A stretch of 64,000 nt of DNA from Candidatus Palauibacter polyketidifaciens (GTDB lineage: Bacteria; Gemmatimonadota; Gemmatimonadetes; Palauibacterales; Palauibacteraceae): the NCBI RefSeq assembly GCF_947581785.1, contig NZ_CANPVO010000021.1, forward strand, positions 1 to 64,000. The letters run 5' to 3'. A program made the position numbers and the translations under genes. Below, in pieces: positions 16,379 to 27,198 of this stretch; within the stretch, counting starts at the first letter, position 1; every line of letters starts with the position of its first letter. The notes under the pieces are model-generated. The model made no database searches. It was not told where the DNA came from and saw nothing but the letters and a program-made list of their open reading frames with translations.

Positions 16379-17578
16379 ATGAGCGACAAGAACGGCAACG
16401 GGACGGTGTTTCTCTCCGCGGCGCGGACCGCCATGGGCGCGTTCGGCGGCAGCCTCAAGGACTACTCGGCCGTGGACCTGGGCGTCGTCGCCTCGGAAGC
16501 GGCGATCGAGCGCTCGGAAGCCGAGCCCGGCGACTTCGGACACGTCGTGATGGGGAATGTGATGCAGACGTCGGCCGATGCGATCTATCTCGCGCGGCAC
16601 GTGGGACTGCGCGCGGGGCTGCCGATCGAGACCCCGGCCGTCACCGTGAACCGCCTGTGCGGCTCGGGCTTTCAGGCCGTGATCGATGGCTCGCAGGAGA
16701 TCGAACTGGGGGAGAGCGACGTCTGCCTGGTGGGCGGCGCCGAATCCATGAGTCAGGCGCCGCATATCGTGCGCGGGGCCCGCTGGGGTCTGAGGCTGGG
16801 TCCGGCGCCGAAGTTCGAGGATTCGCTTTGGGAGGCGCTCACGGATCCCTACTGCGGTTTCTCGATGGCGCAGACGGCGGAGAATCTCGCGGAGGACTAC
16901 GGGATCTCGCGCTCGGAAGCCGACGAGGTGGCGGTGCGCAGCCAGCGGCTGGCGGCGGAGGCCTGGGAGGGCGGCCGCTACAGGGACGAGGTCGTGCCGA
17001 TGATGGTGGGAAGGAAGGGAAGGGAAACGTCGTTCGAGCGGGATGAGCACCTCCGTCCCGACACGACCGTCGAAGGGCTTTCGAAGCTCCGGCCGTACTT
17101 CAAGCAGGACGGCCTCGTCACCGCCGGCAACGCGAGCGGGATCGGGGATGGGGCGGCGGCGCTCGTGCTCGCGGGCAGCGACTACGCCGCGGCGCACGGC
17201 CTGGAGCCGGCCGGCCGCCTCGTGTCCTACGCCGTGGCCGGCGTGCCCCCCCACATCATGGGCATCGGGCCCGCGCCCGCCTCGCGCGCCGCACTCGAGA
17301 AGGCCGGCCTCACCCTCGATGACATCGATCTCGTCGAAGTGAACGAGGCGTTCGCGCCGCAGTACCTGGCGGTCGAGCGCGAACTCGGTCTCGACCGCGA
17401 CAAGGTGAACGTGGACGGCGGGGCGATCGCGCTGAGCCATCCGCTCGGCATGACGGGGGCGCGGATCACCGGCCATCTGCTCCATGAGCTGCGGCGGCGG
17501 GGCGGCGGACTCGGACTCGGGGCCGCCTGCATCGGCGGCGGACAGGGCGCGGCCATCGTCGTGGAGGTCGACGCCTAG
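16379..17578 (+). CDS. Acetyl-CoA acetyltransferase-type thiolase
   Basis: This enzyme condenses or cleaves acyl-CoA (acetoacetyl-CoA synthesis or the last step of beta-oxidation). It has 399 residues, standard for thiolases. The three catalytic residues are in place: nucleophilic C94 in RLCGSGF, H354 in ALSHPLG and C384 in ACIGGGQG; the NEAFA motif is near residue 322. A Shine-Dalgarno-like GGAAGGA precedes the ATG. A 3-hydroxybutyryl-CoA dehydrogenase is encoded 2 kb downstream on the same strand, so they may act in the same four-carbon acyl-CoA pathway, though a stomatin-like pair lies between. Confidence 0.93.
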   Translation: MSDKNGNGTVFLSAARTAMGAFGGSLKDYSAVDLGVVASEAAIERSEAEPGDFGHVVMGNVMQTSADAIYLARHVGLRAGLPIETPAVTVNRLCGSGFQAVIDGSQEIELGESDVCLVGGAESMSQAPHIVRGARWGLRLGPAPKFEDSLWEALTDPYCGFSMAQTAENLAEDYGISRSEADEVAVRSQRLAAEAWEGGRYRDEVVPMMVGRKGRETSFERDEHLRPDTTVEGLSKLRPYFKQDGLVTAGNASGIGDGAAALVLAGSDYAAAHGLEPAGRLVSYAVAGVPPHIMGIGPAPASRAALEKAGLTLDDIDLVEVNEAFAPQYLAVERELGLDRDKVNVDGGAIALSHPLGMTGARITGHLLHELRRRGGGLGLGAACIGGGQGAAIVVEVDA

Positions 17579-17651
17579 CATGTCCTGATTCGGAGTCGGT
17601 GCGACGGGTTCACCGGCCCGGCTCGGCCACGAGCAGCAGGAGGGAGCGAAC

Positions 17652-18596
17652 ATGGATCCTCTGTTCTTCATTCTCGCCGGGGCGGGCGCGCTCGCGCTGG
17701 CCACGAGTCTTCGCATCCTGAAGGAATACGAACGGGCCGTCGTTTTCCGACTCGGCCGTGCACGTCCGACCCGCGGGCCGGGGCTCATCTTCCTCGTCCC
17801 GTTCGGCGTCGAGCGCATGGAGCGGGTGAGCCTGCGGATCATCGCCATGGACATCCCGCCGCAGGACGTCATCACGCGGGACAATGTGTCGGTGAAGGTC
17901 AACGCGGTCCTCTATTTCCGCGTCGCGAACCCGAAACGGGCCATCCTCGAGATCGAGGACTATCTCTTCGCCACCTCGCAGCTTGCCCAGACGACGCTGC
18001 GCTCGGTCATCGGGCAGGCGGAACTGGACGAAGTCCTCGCGGAGCGGGAGAAGTTCAACCAGATCCTGCGCGACATCATCGACCAGGGGACGGACGCCTG
18101 GGGGATCGATGTCACGGGCGTCGAGGTGAAGGACGTGGACCTGCCGAACGAGATGAAGCGCGCGATCGCGCGGCAGGCGGAGGCGGAACGCGAGCGGCGC
18201 GCAAAGGTGATCAACGCGCAGGGCGAACTGCAGGCGGCGTCGAACCTGCGGGACGCGGCGCGCCAGCTGAGCGAATACCCCGCCTCGCTGCAACTGCGCT
18301 TCCTGCAGACGGCGACGGAGATCGCGGCGGAGAACAATTCGACGACGCTCTTCCCGCTGCCGGTGGAGCTCGGGCCGTTGGCGGGTCTGTTCAAGGGATT
18401 TGCGACGGCGTCGGGCGATGCGGCGGGGGCTGACACCACGCAGGCGGCTGATGCGGCGCCCGCTCCGGTCGACGAACGCGCGCTCGAAGGCTCGGAAGGA
18501 GCGCCGCGGCTGCCCCGCGCGGAGGCCGCGGAGGACGTGCCGGAGGCGTCGGGCGAAGCGGAGGCGGTGACGAGGGAGCGCGATGCCGCCGGCTGA
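17652..18596 (+). CDS. Slipin/stomatin-type SPFH membrane protein
   Basis: A 314-residue protein with an N-terminal membrane anchor (residues 3-20), then an SPFH (prohibitin-homology) domain. The slipin motif pattern is visible: [15 protein letters not shown] near residue 22, a [10 protein letters not shown] segment near 43, and the [14 protein letters not shown] stretch near 156. A coiled-coil-forming Ala/Glu/Arg helix follows. The last 70 residues are an Ala/Pro/Glu-rich tail. Such proteins form membrane-associated rings and organise microdomains, often with an NfeD partner. No NfeD is present here; instead a protein with two C-terminal membrane helices overlaps its stop codon. The start has a clear GGAGGGAG Shine-Dalgarno. 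Confidence 0.9.
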   Translation: MDPLFFILAGAGALALATSLRILKEYERAVVFRLGRARPTRGPGLIFLVPFGVERMERVSLRIIAMDIPPQDVITRDNVSVKVNAVLYFRVANPKRAILEIEDYLFATSQLAQTTLRSVIGQAELDEVLAEREKFNQILRDIIDQGTDAWGIDVTGVEVKDVDLPNEMKRAIARQAEAERERRAKVINAQGELQAASNLRDAARQLSEYPASLQLRFLQTATEIAAENNSTTLFPLPVELGPLAGLFKGFATASGDAAGADTTQAADAAPAPVDERALEGSEGAPRLPRAEAAEDVPEASGEAEAVTRERDAAG

Positions 18597-19452
18597 CGAC
18601 AGTCGCGACAGTCCAGGCGGCTCCGGTCCTCCGGAACGCCGTCCGTCGCTCCCCCAAACGGTCACGCAGGAGCAACTCGAACGCGTGATCCGACGGGCAT
18701 CGGACCTCCAGTTCCGCAGCTCCACCCCGGTCGGCGGGGAGCTCGGGGCGGGCGACGTCGTCCAGATCGGAGCGGAAGTCGGGCTCGAGGAACGCTACGT
18801 CCGGCAGGCGCTGGCTGAGATCGAGGCCGCCTCGCTGATCCCCGATGCGCCGTCGGACGAGGGACTCGCCCGCCGGATCGTCGGTCCGGCGATCGTGAGC
18901 ACGAGCCGGGTCGTCCCCGGAAGTCCGGCGGATGTGGAGGCGAATCTCGAATCGTACCTGCGCGAAGAGGAACTCCTCCGCCAGGTACGCTCGCGGCCTG
19001 GCGGATCGCTCTGGGAGCCAGGGACCGGCCTCGTCAGCCAGGTGCGGCGCGCGATGGATGTCGGCGGCCGACGGTACACGCTCGCGAAGTCGCGTAACCT
19101 CCAGGTCAGCGTGGAAGCGCTGGAAAGCGGGTGGTCGCTTGTCACGCTGACGGCCGACATCGGTAACATGAGGGCGGAACGGCTCGGTGGCTGGTTCGGG
19201 GGAATGGGGCTGGGCGGGGCGGCCGGCGGGTTCGGCCTGTTCATGGCGACGGGAGGCGGTGTCCTGCCGCTCCTTGGAGGACTGGCGATCTTCTCGGGCT
19301 TCACGGCTGTCGCGGCGGTTTCCGCGCGGGCCGACATGCGGAAGGTCAGGCAGCGGATGGAACTCGCGCTTCAGGGTCTTCTCGACCGACTCGAACGCGG
19401 AGAGAACCTCCGCAGCGCGGAGGAACCGTGGCACCGGAAGCTTCTGCGCTGA
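18583..19452 (+). CDS. Hypothetical membrane protein coupled to the slipin gene
   Basis: A 289-residue protein I do not recognise by function. Residues about 20-95 are helical and contain an [18 protein letters not shown] stretch that resembles a small winged or helical DNA- or protein-binding motif seen in Gemmatimonadota hypothetical proteins. Two closely spaced glycine-rich hydrophobic helices follow near residues 203-250, and the tail is charged and probably cytoplasmic. The reading frame starts inside the end of the slipin gene (14-nt overlap), so the two are translated together and may form one membrane complex. Confidence 0.72.
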   Translation: MPPADDSRDSPGGSGPPERRPSLPQTVTQEQLERVIRRASDLQFRSSTPVGGELGAGDVVQIGAEVGLEERYVRQALAEIEAASLIPDAPSDEGLARRIVGPAIVSTSRVVPGSPADVEANLESYLREEELLRQVRSRPGGSLWEPGTGLVSQVRRAMDVGGRRYTLAKSRNLQVSVEALESGWSLVTLTADIGNMRAERLGGWFGGMGLGGAAGGFGLFMATGGGVLPLLGGLAIFSGFTAVAAVSARADMRKVRQRMELALQGLLDRLERGENLRSAEEPWHRKLLR

Positions 19453-19524
19453 TGGGCGCGGGTTTCCGCGCGCCGAGACACGAACGGATACCCAACACAC
19501 GAACGGACACAGAGGGAGTGGACA

Positions 19525-20412
19525 TTGACTGAGATTCGGAAGGTCGGGGTCGTCGGGGCGGGACTGATGGGGAGCGGGATCGCGCAGGTCAGCGCGGCGG
19601 CCGGCTATGAGACGCTCGTGCGGGAGGTGGAGCAGGGATTCCTCGACCGAGGGATGGCCGGGATCCGTAAGACCCTCGACCGAGCCGTCCAGAAGGAGAA
19701 GCTCGGTGCGACGGACCGGGACGCGACGATGGCCCGTCTTCACCCGACGCTTGAACTGGCGGACCTGGCGGAGTGCGACCTCGTCATCGAGGCGATCACC
19801 GAGAACCTCGGCGCGAAACACGCGCTTTTCGGCGAACTCGGCGGACTGTGCGCGGCGGAGACGATCTTCGCCTCCAACACGTCGAGCCTGTCCATCACCG
19901 AACTCGCCGCGGAGACGGATCGCCCGGAACGCTTCGTCGGTCTCCATTTCTTCAGCCCCGTGCCGGTCATGCCTCTGGTGGAGGTCGTCCGCTGCGGGCA
20001 GACGGCGGAAGCGACGTTCGAGGCCGCCTTCGCGTTCGCCGGATCGCTCGGGAAGAGCCCGATCGCCTGCGGCGACAACACCGGTTTCGTGGTGAACCGG
20101 CTGCTCGTTCCCTACATGCTCGACGCGATCCGCGCGTACGAGGCCGGGGTCGCGTCGATCCCGGACATCGACAAGGGGCTGCGTCTGGGTTGCGGATACC
20201 CGATGGGCCCGTTCACGCTGGGCGACTTCGTGGGGCTCGACACGCTGTACCACATCACGGGGATCATGTACAACGAGTACAAGGAGGCGCGCTTCGCCTC
20301 TCCCCCCCTCCTGCGCCGCATGTATCTGGCCGGATACCACGGCCGGAAGACGGGGAAGGGCTTCTACGACTACAGCGGCGACGAACCGGTCGTATCCAGC
20401 TTCGTGCTGTAG
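19525..20412 (+). CDS. 3-hydroxybutyryl-CoA dehydrogenase
   Basis: NAD(P)-dependent oxidation of 3-hydroxybutyryl-CoA (or the reverse reduction), part of butyrate, PHB or fatty-acid metabolism. The 295-residue length is typical of single-domain HbdA/PaaH proteins. It has the Rossmann motif G11-A-G-L-M-G16, a conserved NTSSLSIT segment with the following HFFSPVPVMPLVE stretch containing the catalytic His, and the C-terminal 3HCDH domain with GNTGFVVNRL-type residues (here DNTGFVVNRLL). The start is a TTG behind a GAGGGAG ribosome-binding site. It is convergent with the PAP2 gene. Confidence 0.92.
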   Translation: MTEIRKVGVVGAGLMGSGIAQVSAAAGYETLVREVEQGFLDRGMAGIRKTLDRAVQKEKLGATDRDATMARLHPTLELADLAECDLVIEAITENLGAKHALFGELGGLCAAETIFASNTSSLSITELAAETDRPERFVGLHFFSPVPVMPLVEVVRCGQTAEATFEAAFAFAGSLGKSPIACGDNTGFVVNRLLVPYMLDAIRAYEAGVASIPDIDKGLRLGCGYPMGPFTLGDFVGLDTLYHITGIMYNEYKEARFASPPLLRRMYLAGYHGRKTGKGFYDYSGDEPVVSSFVL

Positions 20413-20466
20413 CGGAGGCCGTCGGACATATTCCGGCGGGTCATCCCCGGCGAAGACGCCTCCGGG

Positions 20467-21306
20467 CTATTCGCGGAAGCGGATCTGAACGCCCAGCGCG
20501 TCGCCGGCGATCAGCGGCCGGATCCGGACTCGGGCGGGCGGGGACGATCCGGAGGCCGACGCGCGCTCGACGCGGAGCCAGCCCGCGGCGGCGCTCGTCG
20601 CGCGGCCTCCGACCCACCAGCCGATGAAGCCGCCGACCACCACGTCGGACAGCCAGTGCCGGTCTCCGTAGACCCGGGCGAGTCCCGTACCCGCGGCCGC
20701 CACGTAGAAGGGAATGGCCCACCCGCCGTCGGTGACCTCGTCGACCGCGGCGGCGATGGCGAAGGCGTAGGCCGTGTGCCCGGATCCAAGGGAGGCGTTG
20801 CCCCGGAATGGATCGAAGTGCAGGACACCCCTCTCGGCTCTCGGGCGGCTTCGTCCCAGCGTCCAGTTGAGGACGGTGTTCGACATCGAGCCGGCGAAGA
20901 CCCCGAAGAAGGCCGACGTCGCCCGCCGGACTCCCCGTTCCCCGTCCAGTGCGACCCCCAGCAGAACTCCGCCCCCGGCGAGAAGGGGCGCGGTTCGCTT
21001 CCAGTCGCCGTACGTGTGGCCGCCCTCGGCGAGGTCGCGTCCCAGCGTTCCCTGATGGTCCAGCGCCAGATCCCGGACGGTCTCGTCGAGGAGGAAGGCG
21101 CCTCCGAGTACGCCCGCCGCGAGGGCGAACTCCCGCCCGCTGCGGCTCGCGCCGGACGTCTGCGCGTCAGGAGGCGCTTCTGCCGCCTGAGCGGCGAGAT
21201 GGGCCGGTGACAGGAACCATGCAAGTCCGAGCGAGGCGACAGCCCCTCGCAGGGCCCTGTTTCGCGCGATCGGGCGGCTTGCGCCGCTGCAGCCGAAGCG
21301 TGTCAT
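20467..21306 (-). CDS. Exported PAP2-superfamily phosphatase
   Basis: A 279-residue exported protein of the PAP2/undecaprenyl-pyrophosphate-phosphatase superfamily. It has a signal peptide (cleavage near residue 35 after HLAAQA) and several hydrophobic helices. The three phosphatase motifs are recognisable: LGRSRPRAERG (C1, usually K-x6-RP), GSGHTAYAF (C2, catalytic His, where PSGH is usual) and RVYGDRHWLSDV (C3, with the catalytic His). It probably removes phosphates from lipid phosphates on the outer face of the membrane. The ATG at 21306 is chosen because the longer open frame has no signal peptide in place. Confidence 0.8.
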   Translation of the reverse strand: MTRFGCSGASRPIARNRALRGAVASLGLAWFLSPAHLAAQAAEAPPDAQTSGASRSGREFALAAGVLGGAFLLDETVRDLALDHQGTLGRDLAEGGHTYGDWKRTAPLLAGGGVLLGVALDGERGVRRATSAFFGVFAGSMSNTVLNWTLGRSRPRAERGVLHFDPFRGNASLGSGHTAYAFAIAAAVDEVTDGGWAIPFYVAAAGTGLARVYGDRHWLSDVVVGGFIGWWVGGRATSAAAGWLRVERASASGSSPPARVRIRPLIAGDALGVQIRFRE

Positions 21307-21393
21307 GGACGACTTCGAAGCTGCCTGCCCGGAGGCTCGCGGGCAACCGCCCGGCGCCGCCTTCGGGGCGACGTCTCCAACGGGCAAATTTCC

Positions 21394-21422
21394 TTGCGAT
21401 ACAAGGGTTTTCGCCGTATTTT
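21394..21422 (+). promoter_or_regulatory. Promoter of recF-dciA-gyrB (leaderless type)
   Basis: TTGCGA (21394-21399) and TATTTT (21417-21422) are spaced by exactly 17 nt. The -10 ends 8 nt before the recF GTG at 21431. No Shine-Dalgarno precedes the GTG, so the message should begin at or within two bases of the start codon. This is a good sigma70-like promoter and would serve the whole recF-gyrB group. Confidence 0.6.
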
Positions 21423-21430
21423 GCGGACCT

Positions 21431-24971
<3,541 letters not shown>

Positions 24972-24980
24972 AGCTCCTCC

Positions 24981-25005
24981 CGGTCCGCTGCTCGTCGCCG
25001 GACCG
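24981..25005 (+). terminator. Hairpin after gyrB
   Basis: A perfect 7-bp inverted repeat (CGGTCCG 24981-24987 and CGGACCG 24999-25005) with an 11-nt loop sits 10 nt after the gyrB stop. It is followed by GCGGGTTTG rather than a T-run, so it may be a weak terminator or just an RNA end-stabilising stem. Confidence 0.35.
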
Positions 25006-25052
25006 CGCGGGTTTGATGGCCCGTTGATGCCCGCACCGATCCTTGTGCCAGA

Positions 25053-25075
25053 GAGGGCGGCAGGGCGTCGCCCTC
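25053..25075 (+). promoter_or_regulatory. Leader hairpin of cassette copy 1
   Basis: A 7-bp inverted repeat GAGGGCG (25053-25059) and CGCCCTC (25069-25075) with a 9-nt loop lies 12 nt before the GGGGAGGTGG ribosome-binding region of the small gene. Copy 2 has the same stem with one bulged G. Conservation in both copies suggests a 5' UTR element. Confidence 0.45.
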
Positions 25076-25097
25076 CGGGATCTCTTAGGGGAGGTGG

Positions 25098-25448
25098 ATG
25101 ATGATGAGGACGAGGAGAAGCACGAGAACGGCGGGGCCGCTCGCCGCGGCGTGGGTCTTCGCGGGGGCCCTGGCGCTCTCGCTGGCGCAGCCGTCCGAGG
25201 CCGCCGCGCAGAGCGAGTGTGGGGGGTACATCTCGGGAGGCCCGAACAATCCGGCGAGTGGAACGCTGGTGGGCTCCAGTCGCGTTACGCTCAGCCTGGG
25301 CGCCGGCGCCGGGGTCGAGCGCCTGGGCTTGAACCTCGGGCTCAACGGCGGCATCACGGTGAGCTTCAATGTCGGCACCTACCGGATGCACAATGGCGGT
25401 GCCCGGAGTTTCCGGTGCGATAACTACACGGAGTGGGACCTCCAGTGA
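25098..25448 (+). CDS. Small secreted two-cysteine protein, copy 1
   Basis: A 116-residue protein I do not recognise. It starts with repeated Met codons behind a strong GGGGAGGTGG, has a signal peptide with a hydrophobic core near residues 14-32, and a likely cleavage site after EAAAQ near residue 39. The mature part starts with one cysteine (C42) close to a GGYISGGPNNPASG segment, has a middle rich in Gly, Leu and Val in alternating order, and ends with a SFRC cysteine, so a single disulfide or cross-link is possible. The C-terminus YTEWDLQ overlaps the start of the following open frame. A paralogue lies 1.6 kb downstream. Confidence 0.65.
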   Translation: MMMRTRRSTRTAGPLAAAWVFAGALALSLAQPSEAAAQSECGGYISGGPNNPASGTLVGSSRVTLSLGAGAGVERLGLNLGLNGGITVSFNVGTYRMHNGGARSFRCDNYTEWDLQ

Positions 25449-26608
25449 CCCGCGCGCGCGGAGTCAACGGTTCGAGGTCGCGTCCCTCGGGGGCTGCGTA
25501 TTCGGCCGCGAACCGTCCCCGGCCACCGAGTTCCGCTCGGTGGCCGGGGACTGCGGCACGCACCGTCGCGCTGGGCCTGGTGGGCGCCTTCGGTCTTTCG
25601 GGATGTAACGAGGACCCGGACGCCGGCGACGATGGACGGACCTATTTCAGTGAAAGCACCACTCAGGCCTACGAAATCGGATTACCTGAAGCCCGTCTCG
25701 GCCCACTGGACGAACGCGTGAGCTTCGGCTCGATCGCCGATATACTGGCCACGCCGAGCGGCTACTTCGTCGCCGACGGGCTCGACCCGCGGATCGTTCT
25801 TCTCGACCGGAACCTCGACCCGGTGCGGATCGTCGGCAGAGAGGGGGAGGGACCGGGAGAATACAAGTTCCCGAGTCGACTGGCCCGGGCCGATGACAGG
25901 ATTCTGGCCCTCGATGGCGGGAACGGGCGAGTCGCGTATCTGACCCTCGAGGGCGATTTCGTGGCCAGCCAGCGGATTCCCGGCTTCGCAAGCGCGGTCG
26001 CCCTGCATCCGGAACTTGGGCTGCTCGTCGCGGGCAGCGAGTTTCCGGACCACTATCTGGCGCGGGTTACGGCGCAGGGGGATGCGGCGTTCGGGCGGAT
26101 CCCGGAGGAGTTGCGCGTCGACGCCGGCGGATTGTTCCGCTGGCCTGTGGATCTGGTCACGGTCACGGCCGATGGCATGATCCATGTCCTCGATGCGGAC
26201 CAACTCGCACTCGTGAGCTTTCGGCCCGACGGAGCGCTCGCGAGCGTCACCTTCCTGCCAAGAGACATGCGGGCCCGCGAATTGGAGAGCGCTCGGGAGA
26301 CCGACGAGGTATTCGGAGGGCCGACCCGGGTCCTCGGCACGCAGATGGTGACCACCCTCCGACCTCTCCAGGACGGTCGACTGTTTGCCGGGATCACGTC
26401 TGTGCGTCCGGACAGTGCGACTACGAAGGGTCTCGTGCTGGACCTGAAGCGTCTCGAGGCGATCCCTCTGATCTTCCCCGCCGACCGCGACCGACAATCG
26501 GCGCGGGGCGCTCGCGTTTACTTGGAGGGACTGGATCGGGCGATGGTCAACCCTATGGCGACTGCGAGCCTTGAAACCGCGCCGGTCGAGCTGGTAGCAC
26601 GGGACTGA
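25445..26608 (+). CDS. 6-bladed beta-propeller lipoprotein
   Basis: A protein of about 387 residues that appears to be a lipoprotein with a beta-propeller fold. A lipobox-like LSGC (Cys near residue 54) ends a hydrophobic stretch. The body contains NHL/6-bladed propeller motifs such as GREGEGPGEYKFP near residue 138, plus repeated D-G-x-hydrophobic strands, and has no catalytic signature. The start is uncertain: GTG at 25445 overlaps the small-gene stop and gives a long, Arg-rich leader before the lipobox, and this leader contains the stem-loop of the cassette. Paralogues of this family are common in Gemmatimonadota. Ligand unknown. Confidence 0.65.
   Translation: MTRARGVNGSRSRPSGAAYSAANRPRPPSSARWPGTAARTVALGLVGAFGLSGCNEDPDAGDDGRTYFSESTTQAYEIGLPEARLGPLDERVSFGSIADILATPSGYFVADGLDPRIVLLDRNLDPVRIVGREGEGPGEYKFPSRLARADDRILALDGGNGRVAYLTLEGDFVASQRIPGFASAVALHPELGLLVAGSEFPDHYLARVTAQGDAAFGRIPEELRVDAGGLFRWPVDLVTVTADGMIHVLDADQLALVSFRPDGALASVTFLPRDMRARELESARETDEVFGGPTRVLGTQMVTTLRPLQDGRLFAGITSVRPDSATTKGLVLDLKRLEAIPLIFPADRDRQSARGARVYLEGLDRAMVNPMATASLETAPVELVARD
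25515..25551 (+). other. 16-bp perfect stem-loop (cassette copy 1)
   Basis: A perfect 16-bp inverted repeat, arms 25515-25530 and 25536-25551, with a 5-nt TTCCG loop. It lies 67 nt after the stop of the small gene, and inside the predicted N-terminal leader of the lipoprotein gene. The equivalent element in copy 2 (27048-27084) differs at three paired positions, each by a change that keeps a G-U pair. No T-tract follows. Confidence 0.65.
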
Positions 26609-26647
26609 TGATGGCCCGTTGATGGCCCCCCGGATCCTAATGTCGGA

Positions 26648-26671
26648 GAGGGGCGGCAGGGTGTCGCCCTC
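26648..26671 (+). promoter_or_regulatory. Leader hairpin of cassette copy 2
   Basis: GAGGGGCG (26648-26655) can pair with CGCCCTC (26665-26671), with one unpaired G in the 5' arm and a 9-nt loop. It corresponds to the leader hairpin of copy 1 and lies in the same place before the ribosome-binding site. Confidence 0.45.
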
Positions 26672-26693
26672 CTGGACCAATCGGGGGAGGTGG

Positions 26694-26981
26694 ATGATGA
26701 TGAGGAAGAAGAGAAACTCGTGTGCGATGGGGCCACGCGCGGCGGCACGGATTTTCGCGGGGGGCCTGGCGCTCTCGCTCGTCCAGCCGTCGGAGGCTGC
26801 GGCGCAGAGCGCGTGTGGGAAGTACATCTCGGGAGGTCCGGACTATCCAGCGTCCGGGACACTGCTGGGCTCCCAGGGGTTCTCCTTCGATTTGGGCTTC
26901 GGTTTTCGCCTGACGTTCAGTGTTGGCACGTACAGGATGCATGACGGATCCAACCTCCACGTCTCGTGTGGCTTCTGGTGA
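26694..26981 (+). CDS. Small secreted two-cysteine protein, copy 2
   Basis: A 95-residue paralogue of the 25098 gene. The ATG run behind GGGGGAGGTGG, the signal peptide (hydrophobic core near residues 17-32, cleavage after EAAAQ near 38), a near-identical SACGKYISGGPDYPASGTL segment and a VGTYRMHDG motif are shared. A cysteine near the end (in SCGFW) replaces the SFRC of copy 1. The Gly/Leu/Val-rich middle is about 15 residues shorter and the C-terminus stops earlier. The signal peptide and the first mature segment are the best-conserved parts. Function unknown. Confidence 0.65.
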   Translation: MMMRKKRNSCAMGPRAAARIFAGGLALSLVQPSEAAAQSACGKYISGGPDYPASGTLLGSQGFSFDLGFGFRLTFSVGTYRMHDGSNLHVSCGFW

Positions 26982-27090
26982 GCCGCGTGCGCGGCGTGAC
27001 CGGTTCGAGGCGGCGTTCCCCGCAGGTTGAGGTTACGGCCGCGCACCGTCCCCGGCCGCCGAGTGCCGCTCGGTGGCTGGGGATGAACTC
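26978..27090 (+). pseudogene. Remnant of the cassette's downstream leader
   Basis: This stretch matches the start of the 25445 reading frame in the same phase (GTGA overlap, then RGV-x-GSR and HRPRPPS-x-ARW), but the lipobox and propeller never follow. It is either a decayed copy of the lipoprotein gene's 5' end or a conserved non-coding 3' region of the small gene, with the coding appearance incidental. I cannot separate the two. Confidence 0.35.
27048..27084 (+). other. 16-bp stem-loop (cassette copy 2)
   Basis: Arms 27048-27063 and 27069-27084 pair over all 16 positions with three G-U wobbles and a TGCCG loop. The same stem in copy 1 has A-U or G-C at those three positions, so each substitution preserves pairing in RNA. 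Confidence 0.65.
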
Positions 27091-27163
27091 ACGGTGTTGC
27101 CTTCCACTCGGACCTCGTCGGACTGAATCGAGCGGTGCTCAGAGCCTTCGGGAGTTAATGGAC

Positions 27164-27191
27164 TTGAAACCGCGCGGATCGCCTGTAGCCT
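27164..27191 (+). promoter_or_regulatory. Candidate promoter of glpK (leaderless type)
   Basis: TTGAAA (27164-27169) and TAGCCT (27186-27191) with a 16-nt spacer end 7 nt before the glpK ATG at 27199. No ribosome-binding site precedes the ATG. Confidence 0.5.
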
Positions 27192-27198
27192 GGGATCC

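Larger units (their letters stand above)
25015..25551 (+). repeat. Tandem cassette repeat, copy 1
   Basis: This about 540-bp unit is repeated at 26610-27084. The two copies share the opening GATGGCCCGTTGATG, a leader hairpin just upstream of the ribosome-binding site, a small secreted-protein gene, a further stretch overlapping the next open frame, and a 16-bp perfect stem-loop at the end. Divergence is greatest inside the small gene and in the spacer before the final hairpin. Confidence 0.75.
26610..27084 (+). repeat. Tandem cassette repeat, copy 2
   Basis: Second copy of the cassette, beginning 2 nt after the beta-propeller stop codon. It contains the same opening motif, leader hairpin, ribosome-binding site, small secreted-protein gene and terminal stem-loop. 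The full-length propeller gene does not follow: sequence after the hairpin is unrelated and leads into glpK. Confidence 0.75.

Noticed and set aside
25433-25444. GTG at 25433 as the start of the lipoprotein gene
   Set aside because: It adds four residues before the GTGA overlap at 25445, which is the usual coupled start type in this window; neither start is fully satisfactory.
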